The position numbers and the translations under genes are program-made. From Marinomonas spartinae (GTDB lineage Bacteria > Pseudomonadota > Gammaproteobacteria > Pseudomonadales > Marinomonadaceae), in assembly GCF_900089775.1 (NCBI RefSeq), contig NZ_FLOB01000006.1, forward strand, positions 124,001 through 188,000: 64,000 nt of DNA, written 5' to 3'. The notes beneath the pieces are model-generated. The model was not told the DNA's origin. It saw nothing but the letters and a program-made list of their open reading frames with translations, and did no database searches. The first letter of the stretch is position 1. Every line of letters starts with the position of its first letter. Shown in pieces: positions 1 to 9,090 of this stretch.

Positions 1-1296
1 GCCGCGACAGTGAGCGCTGAAGAAATTCAGATGATGTATCAAAGTTTATTGATCGGTCGTCGTGATTTACATTTGGCGCACACGGCACGTTCTGGCTTTG
101 AGATGTTGATGCTCCGCTTGATCGCTTTTCGTCCGGCCCCCCCGATGAGGGTGAGTCATGCCACGCCACCGCAATCGTACCAGACAGAGGTTGGCCAGCC
201 GACAGCCGTTGCCGATGGGCCGACTCAAGCACATTCGTCAGTCTCTCCAGAGGCTGAATTGTCTGAACAGAGTACTGTACAAACTGAAGACAGAGCTGAG
301 TTGACTGGAAATAGCCCTGAATTGACCGAAGACAGTTTTGAATCGGCTAGAGACGACGCTGAGTTGTCCAATCCTATCAGAGAGTCAGTACCTGAATCTG
401 AGCGTCCCCCTTGGGAAGATTCTCCTGAACTGGGGCCGATGGTCCCGCAAGCCTCACAAGATGATGAGGTTTCGCCGCTATCCGCTGCGGATAATACGAC
501 CAATGAGCGCGCTCAAATAAAAACAGATTCCTCCTCTGAACCCGTAACGGAGCCAGAGCAGGAAAGTAGGACAGATGAAAGTCAGCCGCAAGATGTCATA
601 CCGCCATCGAGCAAACATATTGAAGCGGTCGTTGAAAAAGTAAAAGCCGCCGCTATAGAAGAGGATGAGGACGACGAAGAGGATGAAGAAGAGGCAGAGG
701 AACGAGCCATTGCCGATGTGTCTGATCCTTTTAATCCGGCGGCGGATTTGGTTGAAGCCCTTGGTCATTCAGATAGTGATGAGCCTTCTACTGAGGAAGA
801 GGCCGCTCCGGAAGAAGTCGAGGCCAATGTGCCTGCTCACAGAAAGCAGGATACAGTGTCTCAGCCAGCATTGGGGATGCCGTTGCCTGAAATTGCCCAC
901 TATCAAGATCTTACTATGGAGCTTTGGTGGCTGGTGGCCCCTAGGTTGCCATTAACGGGGCTAGTACAAAATATATTAATGAATTCGAGTTTGGTTGACG
1001 CAAGCGAGCAAGGGGTTCGTTTGGAGGTGCCATTAGAGTATGGCCATATGTTGAACCAAACACGTTATGAGCAAATACAAGGCGCCTTAAGCGACTTTTT
1101 CTCTCTGCACGTACCTTTGATCATCGATACGGTTGAAGATACAAGGGGCGTTACCGCTGAGGAGTTTGCCGCCAGCAAGCGCGCGGAAGCGTTGCAAGTG
1201 GCGATTGATCATCTTAATTCGCACCCAGTTGTGCAAGCTTTATCGCAGACGATGGGCGCACAACTGATTTATGATACTGTTAAAGTGAAAGCTTAA
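1..1296 (+). CDS. dnaX: DNA polymerase III subunit gamma/tau, C-terminal part
   Basis: The reading frame is open from the first base, so this is the 3' part of a longer gene. The first ~45 residues fit the end of the clamp-loader domain III of DnaX. A long acidic, low-complexity linker rich in Glu, Asp, Ser and Pro follows (roughly residues 50-285). The last ~130 residues form a conserved tau-type C-terminal domain, the part that binds the polymerase alpha subunit in the DnaX family. The gene is followed within 15 bp by ybaB and recR, the classic dnaX-ybaB-recR order of gammaproteobacteria. The ATPase core lies outside the window. Confidence 0.93.
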   Translation, partial: AATVSAEEIQMMYQSLLIGRRDLHLAHTARSGFEMLMLRLIAFRPAPPMRVSHATPPQSYQTEVGQPTAVADGPTQAHSSVSPEAELSEQSTVQTEDRAELTGNSPELTEDSFESARDDAELSNPIRESVPESERPPWEDSPELGPMVPQASQDDEVSPLSAADNTTNERAQIKTDSSSEPVTEPEQESRTDESQPQDVIPPSSKHIEAVVEKVKAAAIEEDEDDEEDEEEAEERAIADVSDPFNPAADLVEALGHSDSDEPSTEEEAAPEEVEANVPAHRKQDTVSQPALGMPLPEIAHYQDLTMELWWLVAPRLPLTGLVQNILMNSSLVDASEQGVRLEVPLEYGHMLNQTRYEQIQGALSDFFSLHVPLIIDTVEDTRGVTAEEFAASKRAEALQVAIDHLNSHPVVQALSQTMGAQLIYDTVKVKA

Positions 1297-1308
1297 TTGG
1301 AGACGACT

Positions 1309-1635
1309 ATGTTTAAAGGTGGAATGGGTAACATGATGCGCCAAGCGCAGAAAATGCAGGAAAATATGCAAAAAGCCCAAGAAGAAGTGGCCAATATGGA
1401 AGTTGAAGGCCAAGCAGGTGCAGGTCTTGTAAAAGTGGTTATGACGGGCCGTCATGATGTCAAACGTGTTTCCATTGACGACTCTTTGTTTGAAGACGAC
1501 AAAGAAATGCTAGAAGATTTGGTGGCGGCTGCGATGAACGACGCTGTTCGTAAAATCGAAGTGGGTCAAAAAGAAAAAATGGAAGCGGCGACGGCTGGCA
1601 TGTCTCTTCCACCTGGTTTCAAAATGCCGTTCTAG
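1309..1635 (+). CDS. ybaB: YbaB/EbfC family nucleoid-associated protein
   Basis: A 108-residue protein starting [14 protein letters not shown], the usual opening of YbaB/EbfC. These proteins form dimers that bind DNA and influence nucleoid structure. The N-terminal third is a Met/Gln/Lys-rich helix, followed by the compact beta domain and a short hydrophobic tail. I chose the ATG at 1309 because GGAG at 1299-1302 sits correctly before it; a TTG at 1297 would also be in frame. It lies between dnaX and recR, as in most gammaproteobacteria, and is almost certainly co-transcribed with both. Confidence 0.95.
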   Translation: MFKGGMGNMMRQAQKMQENMQKAQEEVANMEVEGQAGAGLVKVVMTGRHDVKRVSIDDSLFEDDKEMLEDLVAAAMNDAVRKIEVGQKEKMEAATAGMSLPPGFKMPF

Positions 1636-1644
1636 GAGAAGCGC

Positions 1645-2238
1645 TTGTTTAGTCCCTTAATTAAAGAGCTGATTGAGTCGCTCCGGTGTTTGCCCGGTGT
1701 TGGTCCCAAATCGGCTCAAAAGATGGCGTTATATCTTTTGGAGCGAGAGCATCAAGGGGCGGATAGGTTAGCAAGTGCACTACGTAACGCTTTGGATAAG
1801 GTCGGCCGCTGTTCTAGCTGCCGTACCTTAACTGAAGAGTCCGAGTGCAGTATTTGTCGTGATGAAGAGCGTGATGCAACAAGGCTGTGTATAGTGGAAA
1901 CACCAGCCGATGTGATTGCGATTGAGTCGGCAGGTACGTTTGATGGTCGCTATTTTGTCTTACTTGGGCATTTGTCTCCCATTGATGGTATTGGGCCGGA
2001 AGAGCTGGGGCTTGAGCACCTGGAAAAAATGGTCGAATACAATCAAGTGGAAGAAGCGATTATCGCAACCAATTCAACGGTCGAAGGCGAAGCAACCTGT
2101 CATTACATCGCTGAAAAACTTAAATCCAAAAACATCAACGTTAGCCGTATTGCCCATGGTGTGCCTATGGGGGGTGAACTGGAATACGTGGATGGCAACA
2201 CTCTGGCTTTGGCGCTAGAGGGTAGGAAAAAACTCTAG
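1645..2238 (+). CDS. recR: Recombination mediator RecR
   Basis: A 197-residue protein of normal RecR length. It has an N-terminal helix-hairpin-helix ([10 protein letters not shown], residues 16-25), a zinc finger with Cys56, Cys59, Cys68 and Cys71, and a Toprim domain from about residue 80. RecR works with RecF and RecO to load RecA on gapped single-stranded DNA. The start is a TTG at 1645 preceded by GGAGAA at 1635-1640; no better ATG gives the conserved N-terminus. It sits 9 bp after ybaB and ends 1 bp before rnd. Confidence 0.96.
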   Translation: MFSPLIKELIESLRCLPGVGPKSAQKMALYLLEREHQGADRLASALRNALDKVGRCSSCRTLTEESECSICRDEERDATRLCIVETPADVIAIESAGTFDGRYFVLLGHLSPIDGIGPEELGLEHLEKMVEYNQVEEAIIATNSTVEGEATCHYIAEKLKSKNINVSRIAHGVPMGGELEYVDGNTLALALEGRKKL

Positions 2239-2239
2239 C

Positions 2240-3388
2240 ATGGATAACCAAGAACACGCTTTAAATATTATCTGGGTGGATGACAATGAGTCGCTGGCAT
2301 CATGGTGCCAGTATTGGACTGAGTTGCCTGTTATTGCTGTGGATACGGAATTTATCCGTCGTACGACATACTTTCCCATAACAGGACTTATCCAAATCAG
2401 TGAAGGGGATAAGGCGGTACTGATCGATCCGCTCACGATTGATGCGTGGGAACCTTTGCGGGAATTGATGGTCAATCCGTCTGTCATGAAGGTGTTTCAT
2501 GCCTGCTCTGAAGATTTAGATGTGTTTGATCGTCTATTAGGCGTTTTGCCTGCACCGTTTTACGATACACAAATTGGTGAAGCCTATGCGGGAGGGCAAT
2601 GGTCTCTTAGCTATGTGAGGTTGATCCAAGAATATTTGCAAATTGAAGTGGCAAAAGATGAGACTCGTTCTGACTGGATTCAGCGGCCATTGACGGAGGC
2701 TCAAAAACGTTATGCGGCGTTGGATGTTGTGTATTTGGCCGAGGTCTATCCTTTACAAGTGGCTCGTTTGCAAGAAAAAAATATGCTTGATTGGGTGCTT
2801 GAGGATTGTGAATCCTTGAAATGGCAATACCAAATGAACGCCGATCCTGAGCAAAACTGGGACGGTATTAAAGCCGCTTGGCGTCTTTCGCCTGAAGGGT
2901 TAACGTTACTGCGCTTATTGTATATATGGCGAGATGAACAGGCACGTAAAGAAGATATTCCTAAAGGTCAGATTCTGAAAGACAGAACCTTGTGGGCGTT
3001 GGGGAAAAATTTACCCGATCACCATAAGGCGATCGCCAATACGGAAGAGTTGACTGGGCGACAACATCGACTCTATGGCGAGGAGATTCTCAAAAAAGTC
3101 GCTATGGTGAAAAGCCTTTCCAGTGACGAGCTCCAATTGCCTTTAGAGGTGCCGCTGCCTTCTCAAGCTGGTGAGCTGACCAAGGAGATTAAGGCCTTTG
3201 TACGAGAACGAGCCACAGAGTTACAGATTGCGCCAGAAGCGATGATGAAACGAAAATTGTTGGATCCTATTGTGCGTCACTTGTTTGATGGAACACCAAT
3301 TGATTGGCACAATCCTGCGATGACCGGATGGCGTCGTGAGGCGATTATTAATCCAATTCTAGAACGTTTTAAATCCGAAAAACCGTAA
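2240..3388 (+). CDS. rnd: Ribonuclease D
   Basis: A 382-residue protein matching RNase D, a 3'-to-5' exoribonuclease used in tRNA 3' maturation. The DEDDy exonuclease motifs are visible: Asp35 and Glu37 in DTEF, an Asp in the CSEDLDVF segment near residue 92, and the YAALDVVY motif near residue 160 with the final Tyr/Asp pair. The C-terminal half carries HRDC-type helical domains. It begins 1 bp after the recR stop and belongs to the same run of co-directional genes. Confidence 0.94.
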   Translation: MDNQEHALNIIWVDDNESLASWCQYWTELPVIAVDTEFIRRTTYFPITGLIQISEGDKAVLIDPLTIDAWEPLRELMVNPSVMKVFHACSEDLDVFDRLLGVLPAPFYDTQIGEAYAGGQWSLSYVRLIQEYLQIEVAKDETRSDWIQRPLTEAQKRYAALDVVYLAEVYPLQVARLQEKNMLDWVLEDCESLKWQYQMNADPEQNWDGIKAAWRLSPEGLTLLRLLYIWRDEQARKEDIPKGQILKDRTLWALGKNLPDHHKAIANTEELTGRQHRLYGEEILKKVAMVKSLSSDELQLPLEVPLPSQAGELTKEIKAFVRERATELQIAPEAMMKRKLLDPIVRHLFDGTPIDWHNPAMTGWRREAIINPILERFKSEKP

Positions 3389-3401
3389 CCTTGAGAACAC
3401 T

Positions 3402-3695
3402 ATGAAACAGCACTTGATCGTTGAAGTATTTCGCTCCTCTAAAAAGGATGGCATGTACTTGTATGTGGAAAAACGCGTTGGCTTAAAAGAGATTCCAGAG
3501 GATCTAATGACGCGTTTTGGTTCAGGCATCAGTGCCATGACGATGCTCTTGACCAAAGAAAGTAAATTGGCACGAGCCAATGCTGAGAGCGTCATTAAAG
3601 ACATTAAGGAAAAGGGCTTCTATTTACAGCTGCCACCAGCGAAAGAAGACTATTTATTGGATTTGTATAAGACGCCGACAGAGGCGGTTTATTAA
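3402..3695 (+). CDS. ycgL: YcgL domain-containing protein
   Basis: A 97-residue protein with the YcgL (UPF0745) fold signature: a short N-terminal strand segment ([18 protein letters not shown]), then helices and a closing [10 protein letters not shown] segment. The biochemical role of the family is not settled. The gene lies directly after rnd and 2 bp before ycgN, the rnd-ycgL-ycgN order seen in related gammaproteobacteria. Confidence 0.92.
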   Translation: MKQHLIVEVFRSSKKDGMYLYVEKRVGLKEIPEDLMTRFGSGISAMTMLLTKESKLARANAESVIKDIKEKGFYLQLPPAKEDYLLDLYKTPTEAVY

Positions 3696-3697
3696 CT

Positions 3698-4177
3698 ATG
3701 ATTGCCAAGCGTTATGAGCCATTTTGGCGAACCACTTCGTTGTTTGATATGTCTAAAGACGAATGGGAATCCTTATGCGATGGGTGTGGTAAATGTTGTC
3801 TGCAAAAGTTAGAAGATGAGGACAGCGGCGAAGTTGTGTATACCAATTTGGCTTGTGAACAGCTTGATATTGGCCAGTGTCAGTGCACAGTCTATGCCAC
3901 TCGACAAGAGAAAGTGGCCTCTTGCATTACCTTGACGCCGGAACAAATTGACGAGTTCGATTGGCTGCCAGATACTTGTAGCTATCGAGTATTAAAAGAA
4001 ACAGGGGATTTGCCGAATTGGCATCCCTTGGTGGTAGGAAGTCATCGTGAGATGTTGCGCCAAGGACTGACTGTTCGTGATTATGCGATCAGTGAGAATA
4101 AGGTAGAAGAAGATGAGTGGGAAACCCATGCGATTAAATGGGTCCATGGTATGCCGAAACCTTATGATGTCGCCTGA
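3698..4177 (+). CDS. ycgN: YcgN family (UPF0260) cysteine-cluster protein
   Basis: A 159-residue protein of the YcgN/UPF0260 family, related to the YkgJ-type Cys-cluster proteins thought to bind zinc or iron. The N-terminal third contains CDGCGKCC, and further cysteines follow at CEQLDIGQCQC and CITL. The WLPDTCSYR segment and the C-terminal WVHGMP are also typical. It follows ycgL by 2 bp and appears to end this operon. No precise function is known. Confidence 0.92.
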   Translation: MIAKRYEPFWRTTSLFDMSKDEWESLCDGCGKCCLQKLEDEDSGEVVYTNLACEQLDIGQCQCTVYATRQEKVASCITLTPEQIDEFDWLPDTCSYRVLKETGDLPNWHPLVVGSHREMLRQGLTVRDYAISENKVEEDEWETHAIKWVHGMPKPYDVA

Positions 4178-4356
4178 TGGTGGCGGCTCACTGTATGCTG
4201 GCACGCAGTGTCTTAGTGCTGTTCGATTCGTACACTGACTTGGTTATATGTGATCTAGTCACAACTTGCTAGTACGGTTTAATCAGTTCTGTTTTTGAGA
4301 TCAGCGACTCAGCGAAATGATACGTTTATTGTGTTCATGCTTAGGAGTTATCAGAC

Positions 4357-6231
4357 GTGAAATGGTTTAAAGTCTATGCAGTATTGACTCTTGTTGTTGT
4401 CTCGACGTGGTCTTCTTTTAGTCAGGCAGAGACACAGTTTCGTGTTCTGGTTGACGCCTCTGGTAGCATGCAAACCAGCGACCCCGACAGAATTACCCCT
4501 GAAGCAATTCAGCTTTTATCTCAACTTGCACCAGAAGGTAAAGCAACGATTGGTGTTTGGCTTTTTGGCGAGCAGCCAAGGGTCTTGTTTCCTGAATCTG
4601 ATGTGACGGAAGCCAGTCGGATTAAATTGGCGAATTATCTTAAAAGCTATGTGACACAAGATTTAAAAACGGATGTGGAGTCGATTCTCAATCTTTTATT
4701 GAAGACGCCCGCTGCAGGCTCACTCAAACCTGGGTTCCGGCAAGATTGGATTTTAATAACCGATGGTAATGTCGATTTAAGCTTGGATGAAAGTGTGAAC
4801 CAAGCGTCCCGTCAACGTATTTGGACAGGGATAACAAAACAGCTAGAAGAGCGAGGTATTCATCTTCATACCATTTCTCTAACGGGGTATTCTGATAGAG
4901 CGTTATTGAATCACTTGTCTTTTAGAACCAACGCGACCCATACAGAAGCCGCTGTGCCCGAAGATATGCTGGATGCGTTTGATCGTATTTTTTCGCAAAG
5001 CATGCCTTATCAAGAGCTACCGCTCGTAGATGACCACTTCAAAGTGGATCCATCTGTCAGTCAAATTTCCATTGAGTCGCTGCACGAAGCGGGTGCTTTG
5101 CCAACGATTGTGCAGCCCAATGGTAAGAATTTAGTGTTATCAAACCATTCCGATGTTTCGGTGAGCGAGGGGCCTCACTTTACGGTGATTACCATTACTA
5201 ATCCCGCTGCAGGTGAGTGGCATGTGGATGATGTGAATTTGTCCCGTGTGAAAGTGCGTGCTATCTCGGATTTGAATTTAAGAGTGACCAAAATCGCTCC
5301 CGTAACCTTTGTTAACGAGCCCATTCATTCAACGGTGTCTTTGTTCCGAGATAATCAGGCTTTAAAAGGTGCGCAAATTCCTGAAGGGGATGTTGAGCAG
5401 GTTTTAACTCGCCTGACCGGTAGCAGTAAAGACGTTATTGTTAAGACGGATTTAGACGCCTTAAAAGGTCGCTTTAAAAATCGTATAGAAGGTCTGACAC
5501 AACCGGGTGAGTATGTTTTGACAACCGACTTTCTCGGAAAAAATCTCGATCGTAAAATGAGCCAATACTTTACAGTTCGCCCGCCTATTAATTTTACGAT
5601 CAAAAGCAGCAGCGATAGCCTAGTGACGGTTTCTGCTTCCCCCTCAAATGGCAAACTGGATATTAAACGTTCCAATGTGCGTTTGGAGTTAACGTTCACG
5701 GATGGCACCAAGCAATTTGATCAAATGGCTAAATTGAAGGACGGTGATTGGAATAAAGTGATTCCTGTCGCAACCAATTCCAGCATCAAGGCGCGAGCAA
5801 GGTTAATGGGCATTACCCAGTCTGGTGCGCGTATTGAGTACTGGACGCCCACTTGGACCATTCATCGTAATGGGTCAGACCCTGTTTATGTGGAAAAGGG
5901 CAGTATTGCTTCGTCTACGCCTCCAACCTCGACCGTTTCAGTTGAGTCTGAGCAAAATGTGGCGCCTGTTTTGGTTGAGCCGAATGTTGAATTAGTAGGC
6001 AATACTCCGACAGGGAATAATCAACAAGCGGCCAATGATACAGGCGGTAATAACCAAGGGGATGACAGTGCACAAGATGCAGAAACCTTTGGTGCAGACA
6101 GTTTGCTACTCTACTTAGGTATTGCAGGTGGGGTTGTCTTATTATTAGCGGTGATAGTTTTCGTCATTCGACGTAGCCGTCGTCGCAACCGCTATGACGA
6201 TTTCCAGGATGATGATCTAGACGATGTGTGA
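4357..6231 (+). CDS. Secreted/membrane-anchored von Willebrand factor A domain protein
   Basis: A 624-residue protein. It starts with a signal peptide (hydrophobic residues ~6-22, cleavage likely near SQA) and continues at once into a VWA domain whose metal-ion site DASGS is at residues 33-37. The middle (~220-500) is beta-rich with no motif I recognise. A Ser/Thr/Asn-rich linker (~500-575) leads to one transmembrane helix (~582-605), a basic stop-transfer patch and an acidic tail. This topology places the VWA domain in the periplasm. The start is GTG at 4357 with TAGGAG about 10 bp upstream. Its last codons overlap the next gene by 8 bp. Function unknown. Confidence 0.85.
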   Translation: MKWFKVYAVLTLVVVSTWSSFSQAETQFRVLVDASGSMQTSDPDRITPEAIQLLSQLAPEGKATIGVWLFGEQPRVLFPESDVTEASRIKLANYLKSYVTQDLKTDVESILNLLLKTPAAGSLKPGFRQDWILITDGNVDLSLDESVNQASRQRIWTGITKQLEERGIHLHTISLTGYSDRALLNHLSFRTNATHTEAAVPEDMLDAFDRIFSQSMPYQELPLVDDHFKVDPSVSQISIESLHEAGALPTIVQPNGKNLVLSNHSDVSVSEGPHFTVITITNPAAGEWHVDDVNLSRVKVRAISDLNLRVTKIAPVTFVNEPIHSTVSLFRDNQALKGAQIPEGDVEQVLTRLTGSSKDVIVKTDLDALKGRFKNRIEGLTQPGEYVLTTDFLGKNLDRKMSQYFTVRPPINFTIKSSSDSLVTVSASPSNGKLDIKRSNVRLELTFTDGTKQFDQMAKLKDGDWNKVIPVATNSSIKARARLMGITQSGARIEYWTPTWTIHRNGSDPVYVEKGSIASSTPPTSTVSVESEQNVAPVLVEPNVELVGNTPTGNNQQAANDTGGNNQGDDSAQDAETFGADSLLLYLGIAGGVVLLLAVIVFVIRRSRRRNRYDDFQDDDLDDV

Positions 6232-7006
6232 GTTATTAGGCATGAGTGCCAATGTCCCAACGGACATTTGTTTTAGTTTTTCTGGCTTACGTGCTCGGGG
6301 TGGTCGAACGGGGCCCCATAAAGACGGCTGGGGCATGGCAATGTATCGGGATGGACAAGTCTGGTCCATTCATGATCCGCGCCCTAGTGCCGATTCAGAC
6401 ATGGCAGAAGTGATGAGTAAAACGTCGCTTAAGTGTGACATCGTTATCAGCCACATTCGTCAAGCGAACGTGGGCATGGTGAGTTTGCCCAATACCCATC
6501 CTTTTTGCCGTATCTTATGGGGGAAAGCATGGTCCTATGCTCACAATGGACAATTAGAGGGTTTCCAAGGCTTACCCGTTGGCATTCATCAACCCCTTGG
6601 CAATACCGACTCAGAGCGAGCCTTTTGTTGGATTGTAGAACAGCTTTCCCAGCAATTTGGCGATACTGAGCCAGCACTGGATGTATTAAGTGTCGCCATC
6701 TTTGAACTTGCCTCACAGCTTAAAGACAAAGGTGTTTTTAATATGATGCTGTCTGATGGTGTGCGGCTATATTGCTTTTGTACCACGAAGCTACACTGGA
6801 TCACTCGACGAGCTCCGTTTAGAAAAGCGACCCTATCCGATGAAGATGTGATTGTTGATTTTAAAGAGGTTACCACGGACAAAGACGTTGTTACCGTGAT
6901 CGCCACACAACCCTTAACCCATGATGAAACTTGGCAACAAATGCTAGAAGGGGAATTATGCGTGTTTAAAGGTGGTGAAGTGGTTAGTCAGATCAAACCG
7001 TATTGA
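6224..7006 (+). CDS. yafJ: Class II glutamine amidotransferase, YafJ type
   Basis: A 260-residue protein that begins MCELLGMSAN. Cys2 is the N-terminal nucleophile of class II (Ntn) glutamine amidotransferases once Met is removed. The GGRTGPHKDGWG and SYAHNGQL segments match the YafJ family. The natural acceptor of YafJ is unknown. The start overlaps the VWA gene by 8 bp, suggesting coupled translation. Its last ~27 codons are repeated at 7802-7881, so the present C-terminus appears to have been rebuilt when the downstream toxin-antitoxin cassette arrived. Confidence 0.9.
   Translation: MCELLGMSANVPTDICFSFSGLRARGGRTGPHKDGWGMAMYRDGQVWSIHDPRPSADSDMAEVMSKTSLKCDIVISHIRQANVGMVSLPNTHPFCRILWGKAWSYAHNGQLEGFQGLPVGIHQPLGNTDSERAFCWIVEQLSQQFGDTEPALDVLSVAIFELASQLKDKGVFNMMLSDGVRLYCFCTTKLHWITRRAPFRKATLSDEDVIVDFKEVTTDKDVVTVIATQPLTHDETWQQMLEGELCVFKGGEVVSQIKPY
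6920..6999 (+). repeat. Direct repeat, proximal copy: yafJ 3' end
   Basis: 80 bp covering nearly the end of yafJ. It matches 7802-7881 at 75 of 80 positions by my alignment, with no gap. After this copy the frame ends quickly (Pro-Tyr-stop). Confidence 0.95.
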
Positions 7007-7093
7007 TGCAGGGGTAAAGAAACAAATTTTTAAATGTCTTTCCCTTATGTTGAAGGACTAAGATGGGGTTACCATACAACGAAGGAGATATGT

Positions 7094-7360
7094 ATGAGAC
7101 GAGTAGAACTGGATAGCCTTCCTAAAGAGACTATTCAACTGATAAACGAGAAAAATCCACTGTCTGAGGATATCGGGATTTATGACAAAAATGGAGATCT
7201 TTCTTCAGTCATTATTACTCCAGCAGCATATGCTTACTTTCTAAAAAAAATTGAGGAAGATGAAGATAAGCAGGATTCTGAGTCCCTTACTGGATTTGAT
7301 AGTGCAAAAGAACTTGAATCTGCCAAGTCTATTGATGACTTCCTAAATGAGGATAAGTGA
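7094..7360 (+). CDS. Putative antitoxin-like small protein
   Basis: An 88-residue acidic protein encoded first in a three-gene cassette with a RelE-like toxin. A strong AAGGAGA at 7082-7088 precedes the ATG at 7094; a longer in-frame start at 7034 has no ribosome site. The segment VIITPAAYAYFLKKIEEDE resembles Phd/YefM-type antitoxins in spacing, but I cannot assign a family. The C-terminal third is very acidic, as expected for a toxin-binding tail. The next gene begins 2 bp after its stop. Confidence 0.6.
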   Translation: MRRVELDSLPKETIQLINEKNPLSEDIGIYDKNGDLSSVIITPAAYAYFLKKIEEDEDKQDSESLTGFDSAKELESAKSIDDFLNEDK

Positions 7361-7362
7361 CG

Positions 7363-7542
7363 ATGCCTATACATTATAAAAATGACACAGACTACAATAT
7401 TAAAGGCGAAGAAGAGCAAGATAAAAGAGACGCGACACTTGCAAAACTTGAATCGCTAGATGAGAAAAACATCATGGATTTTGATGAATTTGTTCAAAAA
7501 GAGGGAATTGGTAATGACTTACGCAGTCAAAATCGCAAGTAA
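7363..7542 (+). CDS. Small acidic protein, candidate antitoxin of the RelE-like toxin
   Basis: A 59-residue charged protein with ATG at 7363 and GAGGA at 7349-7353. The C-terminal part (LESLDEKNIMDFDEFVQKEG) looks like the toxin-wrapping helix of RelB-class antitoxins. It overlaps the toxin gene by 29 bp, the usual arrangement for an antitoxin translated just before its toxin. No DNA-binding domain is obvious, so DNA binding might be supplied by the gene before it. This division of labour is inference. Confidence 0.6.
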   Translation: MPIHYKNDTDYNIKGEEEQDKRDATLAKLESLDEKNIMDFDEFVQKEGIGNDLRSQNRK

Positions 7543-7774
7543 AGCCCAGAAGGAATTAAAAAAGGTATCTTCCCCCTATCAAAAAAAGATTGTTAACGCC
7601 ATTAAAGAGTTGGCTGTTAACCCTATGCCTATAGGAGTTAAGAAGCTTAAGGGGCAAATTAATCAATACCGCATTCGTGTCGCAGACTATAGAGTTATTT
7701 ACGAGGTTCATGGTGCAGAAATGATTATTTTGGTTATTAAGGTTGGTCATAGACAATCCGTATATCAAAGATAG
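7514..7774 (+). CDS. RelE/ParE family toxin
   Basis: An 86-residue basic protein with the RelE/ParE fold pattern: two N-terminal helices (ASKAQKELKKVSSPYQKKI), then strands with YRIRVADYRVIYEV and a C-terminal IKVGHRQSVY. RelE toxins cut mRNA in the ribosomal A site, while ParE members poison gyrase; the IRVADYRVIYEV and GHR motifs favour the RelE side. The start at 7514 (MTYAVKIAS) removes an unlikely N-terminal extension. The whole cassette is flanked by an 80-bp direct repeat of the yafJ 3' end. Confidence 0.85.
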   Translation: MTYAVKIASKAQKELKKVSSPYQKKIVNAIKELAVNPMPIGVKKLKGQINQYRIRVADYRVIYEVHGAEMIILVIKVGHRQSVYQR

Positions 7775-7801
7775 ACCTTAATAACAAGGACATTAAAAAA
7801 A

Positions 7802-7881
7802 CATGATGAAACGTGGCAGCAAATGCTAGAAGGGGAATTGTGCGTGTTTAAAGGTTGGGAAGTGGTTAGTCAGATCAAACC
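7802..7881 (+). repeat. Direct repeat, distal copy: displaced yafJ 3' end
   Basis: Second copy of the yafJ end. In the yafJ frame it reads on without a break through NDLSDTA to a TAA at 7904-7906, which suggests this was the original gene terminus before the cassette entered. Confidence 0.9.
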
Positions 7882-7906
7882 TAACGACCTGTCAGATACT
7901 GCATAA

Positions 7907-8222
7907 TCTAGGTTTTTTGTCCTTTTTTAGGGGGAGGGATGGGGTTGTTTGGTGTTGCAGATCTTCTGATTAGCTTGGTGCTTGCGAGTTCAGTTCCGTT
8001 TTGCTGAGCGGGTTAATTTTGTCAGTTGTTAGCTTCCATTCAATGAAAGAACTTCCTGGATTAATCCGCACTTAACAAGCGCATCAAAAATCGTTCCTCT
8101 ATAAATTAATCTGTGTAGTGGATGATTGCTTTCGCTGTTAAAAAATATCGACCAGAGCTAGCCATTTATTGCGGAAAAACAAAACACTTCAGAAGATCCT
8201 GATTGTAGGGCGAAAACACTAT
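7907..8222. other. Intergenic stretch after the toxin-antitoxin cassette
   Basis: No convincing coding frame or strong hairpin. It lies between the displaced yafJ end and the CYTH gene and presumably holds that gene's promoter, which I cannot pinpoint. Confidence 0.5.
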
Positions 8223-8828
8223 ATGACAAACAAGCATTTCCAAGGTAAGTATGAAGTGGAGCTAAAGTTCTGCTTACACTCAAAAGCTGAATTTCTAAAG
8301 ACATTGAGTGGCATTCATCATGACGTTATGCTGCAAGACAATATTGAAAGTGACTGGTATTTTGATCGACCTGATAAGTCGTTAGAAGCGGATAATAAAA
8401 GTATCTGCATCCGTACCATGGAGCCGTCCGGCATTAAGTTATGGATTGTTAAAGGGCCAGAGCCCGATAGGTGTGAAGCCACCAATATTACAAATGCCTC
8501 AAATGCCATCAGCATGTTGGAAACCATGGGCTTTGAGGTTGTGTTAAAAGCCCAGAAAACTCGCAGTATTTACTTTGTCGAAGCGTTTCATATTACGGTG
8601 GATTCATTAGCGGGTATCGGGGATTTTGCGGAATTTGCCATTATGACAGACGATGAGTCAAAGTTGCCAGTTTATAAATCTCAGCTCGAAGCACTGGCGC
8701 AGCAATTTGGCTTAACCAAAGAGGCTTTACAAACCAAATCTTACAAGCAGATGTTTACGGAAAAAGCCGCACTTAATCACGGCGGCCATAGCTGTTATGC
8801 TAGTGCCATGATTGATGTTATAGAGTAG
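8223..8828 (+). CDS. CYTH domain protein (class IV adenylate cyclase / CyaB-like)
   Basis: A 201-residue single-domain protein. Its N-terminal YEVELKF carries the ExExK signature of the CYTH superfamily, whose members bind triphosphates (class IV adenylate cyclases, thiamine triphosphatases, inorganic triphosphatases). Alternating Arg/Lys/Glu-rich strands follow (SICIRTM, KLWIVKGPE, RSIYFVE, FAEFAIM), as expected for the tunnel fold. The segment VDSLAGIGDFAEFA resembles the CyaB branch. I chose ATG 8223, since the upstream TTG at 8169 adds a poorly conserved extension. The substrate cannot be decided from sequence. Confidence 0.75.
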   Translation: MTNKHFQGKYEVELKFCLHSKAEFLKTLSGIHHDVMLQDNIESDWYFDRPDKSLEADNKSICIRTMEPSGIKLWIVKGPEPDRCEATNITNASNAISMLETMGFEVVLKAQKTRSIYFVEAFHITVDSLAGIGDFAEFAIMTDDESKLPVYKSQLEALAQQFGLTKEALQTKSYKQMFTEKAALNHGGHSCYASAMIDVIE

Positions 8829-8833
8829 TAATA

Positions 8834-9082
8834 ATGATTAATGATAATGATGTAATCGAAACCTTAGATGAGCTTGAGGCGTTTTTACGTTTGGTTGAAT
8901 CGGGCGGTTTAGCGCTTGAGAATGCGGCGGGGGTTGCTTTGGCGACTAACAACGCGAACGGTCGTCCATTTGTGGCCGTGCTGGATGATAATCAGCAGCT
9001 GGTGTTGGGGCGTTGGGTAACCAATGAGGTATTTGAAAACGGTAAGGATATGGTTCGCTACGGCCTTAAAAAGCCACATTAA
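8834..9082 (+). CDS. Hypothetical 82-residue protein
   Basis: A small acidic protein beginning MINDNDVIETLDELEAFLR. It starts 5 bp after the CYTH gene and is probably co-transcribed. It has no signal peptide, membrane segment or motif I recognise. The middle (GVALATNNANGRPFVAVLDD) is compatible with a small alpha/beta domain. Confidence 0.6.
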   Translation: MINDNDVIETLDELEAFLRLVESGGLALENAAGVALATNNANGRPFVAVLDDNQQLVLGRWVTNEVFENGKDMVRYGLKKPH

Positions 9083-9090
9083 CAGGAGAC

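Noticed and set aside
478..768. Reverse-strand frame across the acidic part of dnaX
   Set aside because: It is a by-product of the GA-rich coding sequence and has no ribosome site or protein-like composition.
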